Shown here piece after piece: positions 31,870 through 33,481 of a DNA stretch of 33,481 bases. The stretch is taken from assembly GCA_009731375.1 (NCBI GenBank), contig BJOX01000127.1:887638-921118 (forward strand). Reading direction: 5' to 3'. The notes beneath the pieces are model-generated. The model did not search any database. It saw only the letters and a program-made list of their open reading frames with translations, and was not told the origin of the DNA. The stretch's first letter is position 1; every line of letters starts with the position of its first letter. The stretch comes from Paulinella micropora (lineage: Eukaryota > Cercozoa > Imbricatea > Euglyphida). A program made the position numbers and the translations under genes.

Positions 31870-32040
31870 GGAAAAAGCCTGATTAGGGGAAGAATGTGAC
31901 GAACAGGACAGGCGATGGAAGGAGCACGGTAAGCTGGCACAGGATTGAAAATGGAAAAAAGAGAAAGGGAAAAGAAAGCAAGGTCGGCTTCGTTGTGGCT
32001 GCAACTTTGACCGCTTACTTGCGCGAACCAGCATTCGCGC

Positions 32041-32303
32041 CTATGTATGTGTGCATGTATGTATGTATGTATGTATGTATGTATGTATGTATGTATGTAT
32101 GCGTACATGCATTCATTCGTACATGCTTCGTTCGTACATTCATACATACATACATACATACATACATACATACATACATGCATACATACATACATGCATG
32201 CATACGTACATACGTACGTACATACATACATACATACATACATACATACATACATACATACATGCATACATACATACATACATACATACATACATACATA
32301 CAA

Positions 32304-32334
<31 letters not shown>

Positions 32335-32755
32335 TACATACATACAAACATACATACATACATACATACATAGATACATACATAGATACATAGCATAGCA
32401 TAGATACATAGATACATAGATACATAGATACATAGATATATAGATACATAGATACGTAGATACATAGATACATAGATACATAGATACATAGATACATAGA
32501 TACATAGATACATAGATACTTAGATACATGCATACATGCATACATACGTACATACATACATACATACATACATACATACACGTACATACACGTACATACA
32601 TACATACATACATACATACATACCTACATACCTACATACCTACATACATACATACATACATACCTACATACATACATACATACATACATAAATACATACA
32701 TAAATACATACATACATACACATACATACATACATACATACATACATTACATACA

Positions 32756-32786
<31 letters not shown>

Positions 32787-32824
32787 CATACATCCCTGCA
32801 ATATATATTATACATACATACATA
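32041..32824. repeat. (ATGT)n, (ACAT)n, (ATAG)n, (AC)n
   Basis: Upstream of the 2OG oxygenase gene, almost entirely repeat. The junction of ATGT and ACAT tracts near 32100-32140 forms a long inverted repeat. Confidence 0.9.
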
Positions 32825-33060
32825 CATCCCTAAAATATAATTAAGGTGCTGAATTCAGCCTTTTAACCCGTGACAACTCAAAAACGGGTGTATACGGAAA
32901 TAAAGGATCAATCAAACAAACGATGAGTGCATGAACACAAGGCAGAAAATGTGTACTTTTGCAACGAGGGAGCGGTAAAGCAAGTTTGGTTTTATCCTGT
33001 CTTATCTTACTAATCGTACCTTTGTGTTTATCCTATTTAATTATATCTTAACTCATCTCA
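32825..33060. other. Unique AT-rich island, no gene recognised
   Basis: Ordinary-complexity sequence with ACCCGT/ACGGGT inverted repeat (12-base loop) at about 32867-32890 and an AATAAA at about 32900. No exon with splice signals was found. Confidence 0.5.
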
Positions 33061-33143
33061 TCTCATCTCCTCTCATCTTCTCCTCTCTCTCCTCTCCTCT
33101 CCTCTCCTCTCCTGTCTTCTATGTATGTATGTATGTATGTATG

Positions 33144-33177
<34 letters not shown>

Positions 33178-33279
33178 TGTATGTATCACACAGACAGACA
33201 GACAGACAGACACACACACACAAACACACACACACACAGACAAACACACACAGACACACAGAGACACACACACATATAT

Positions 33280-33338
<59 letters not shown>

Positions 33339-33415
33339 GAGCGAGAGAGAGAGAGAGCGAGAGAGAGAGCGAGAGAGAGAGAGAGCGAGAGAGAGAGCGA
33401 GAGAGAGAGCGAGAG

Positions 33416-33481
<66 letters not shown>
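33061..33481. repeat. (CTCAT/CTCTC)n, (ATGT)n, (AC/AG)n and (GA)n to the window edge
   Basis: Dinucleotide and tetranucleotide tracts; the (GA)n run contains regular GC interruptions (GAGAGAGC). Confidence 0.95.

Overview
This is a eukaryotic nuclear fragment made mostly of microsatellites, with two multi-exon genes hidden inside them. Most long open frames are translated simple repeats (Leu, Ser, Tyr-Leu-Ser-Ile, Cys-Ile-Val runs) and are not genes. The real coding signal is short, non-repetitive islands of 16-210 bases bounded by AG and GT. When these islands are joined, their intron phases match across almost every junction. Six runs of N break the sequence, five of them next to G or C homopolymers. 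The organism cannot be named from the sequence. GT-AG introns, very small exons, a possible polyserine stretch, a Tc1/mariner-type remnant and a (TTAGGG)n tract suit a protist with a repeat-swollen genome (alveolate, stramenopile or rhizarian), but an invertebrate is not excluded.

Positions 1-18530, plus strand: the 3' part of one gene. A chain of about 20 exons from 1210 to the stop at 18528-18530 gives about 595 codons in one consistent frame; the start lies upstream of the window. The N-terminal half encodes several hydrophobic segments and a segment shaped like a cation-channel pore loop plus inner helix. The C-terminal half is a hydrophilic Ser/Gln-rich tail. Many exons have extra partial or complete copies beside them. 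The most striking are three 33-nt microexons, an extra 54-nt exon and two 18-nt microexons; all have lengths divisible by 3, so including them would keep the frame. One intron carries a nest of Tc1/mariner-like transposon remnants (11952-13114), and another carries a non-repetitive island (about 16965-17410).

Positions 18531-23006: the space between two converging genes. It holds AT-rich unique sequence, short palindromes, a three-copy minisatellite of about 95 bp, (AAT)n tracts and a weak two-exon candidate near 22338-22517.

Positions 23007-31869, minus strand: what looks like a complete gene of 14 exons. It encodes a 408-residue Fe(II)/2-oxoglutarate-dependent oxygenase of the isopenicillin N synthase-like (DIOX_N plus 2OG-FeII_Oxy) family. 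The His-X-Asp...His metal triad and the Arg-X-Ser co-substrate motif are all present, and all 13 intron phases match.

Positions 31870-33481: an upstream region, almost wholly (ACAT)n, (GATA)-like and (GA)n repeats, with one unique AT-rich island at 32825-33060. The two genes converge, and nothing in the sequence suggests that they share a function.
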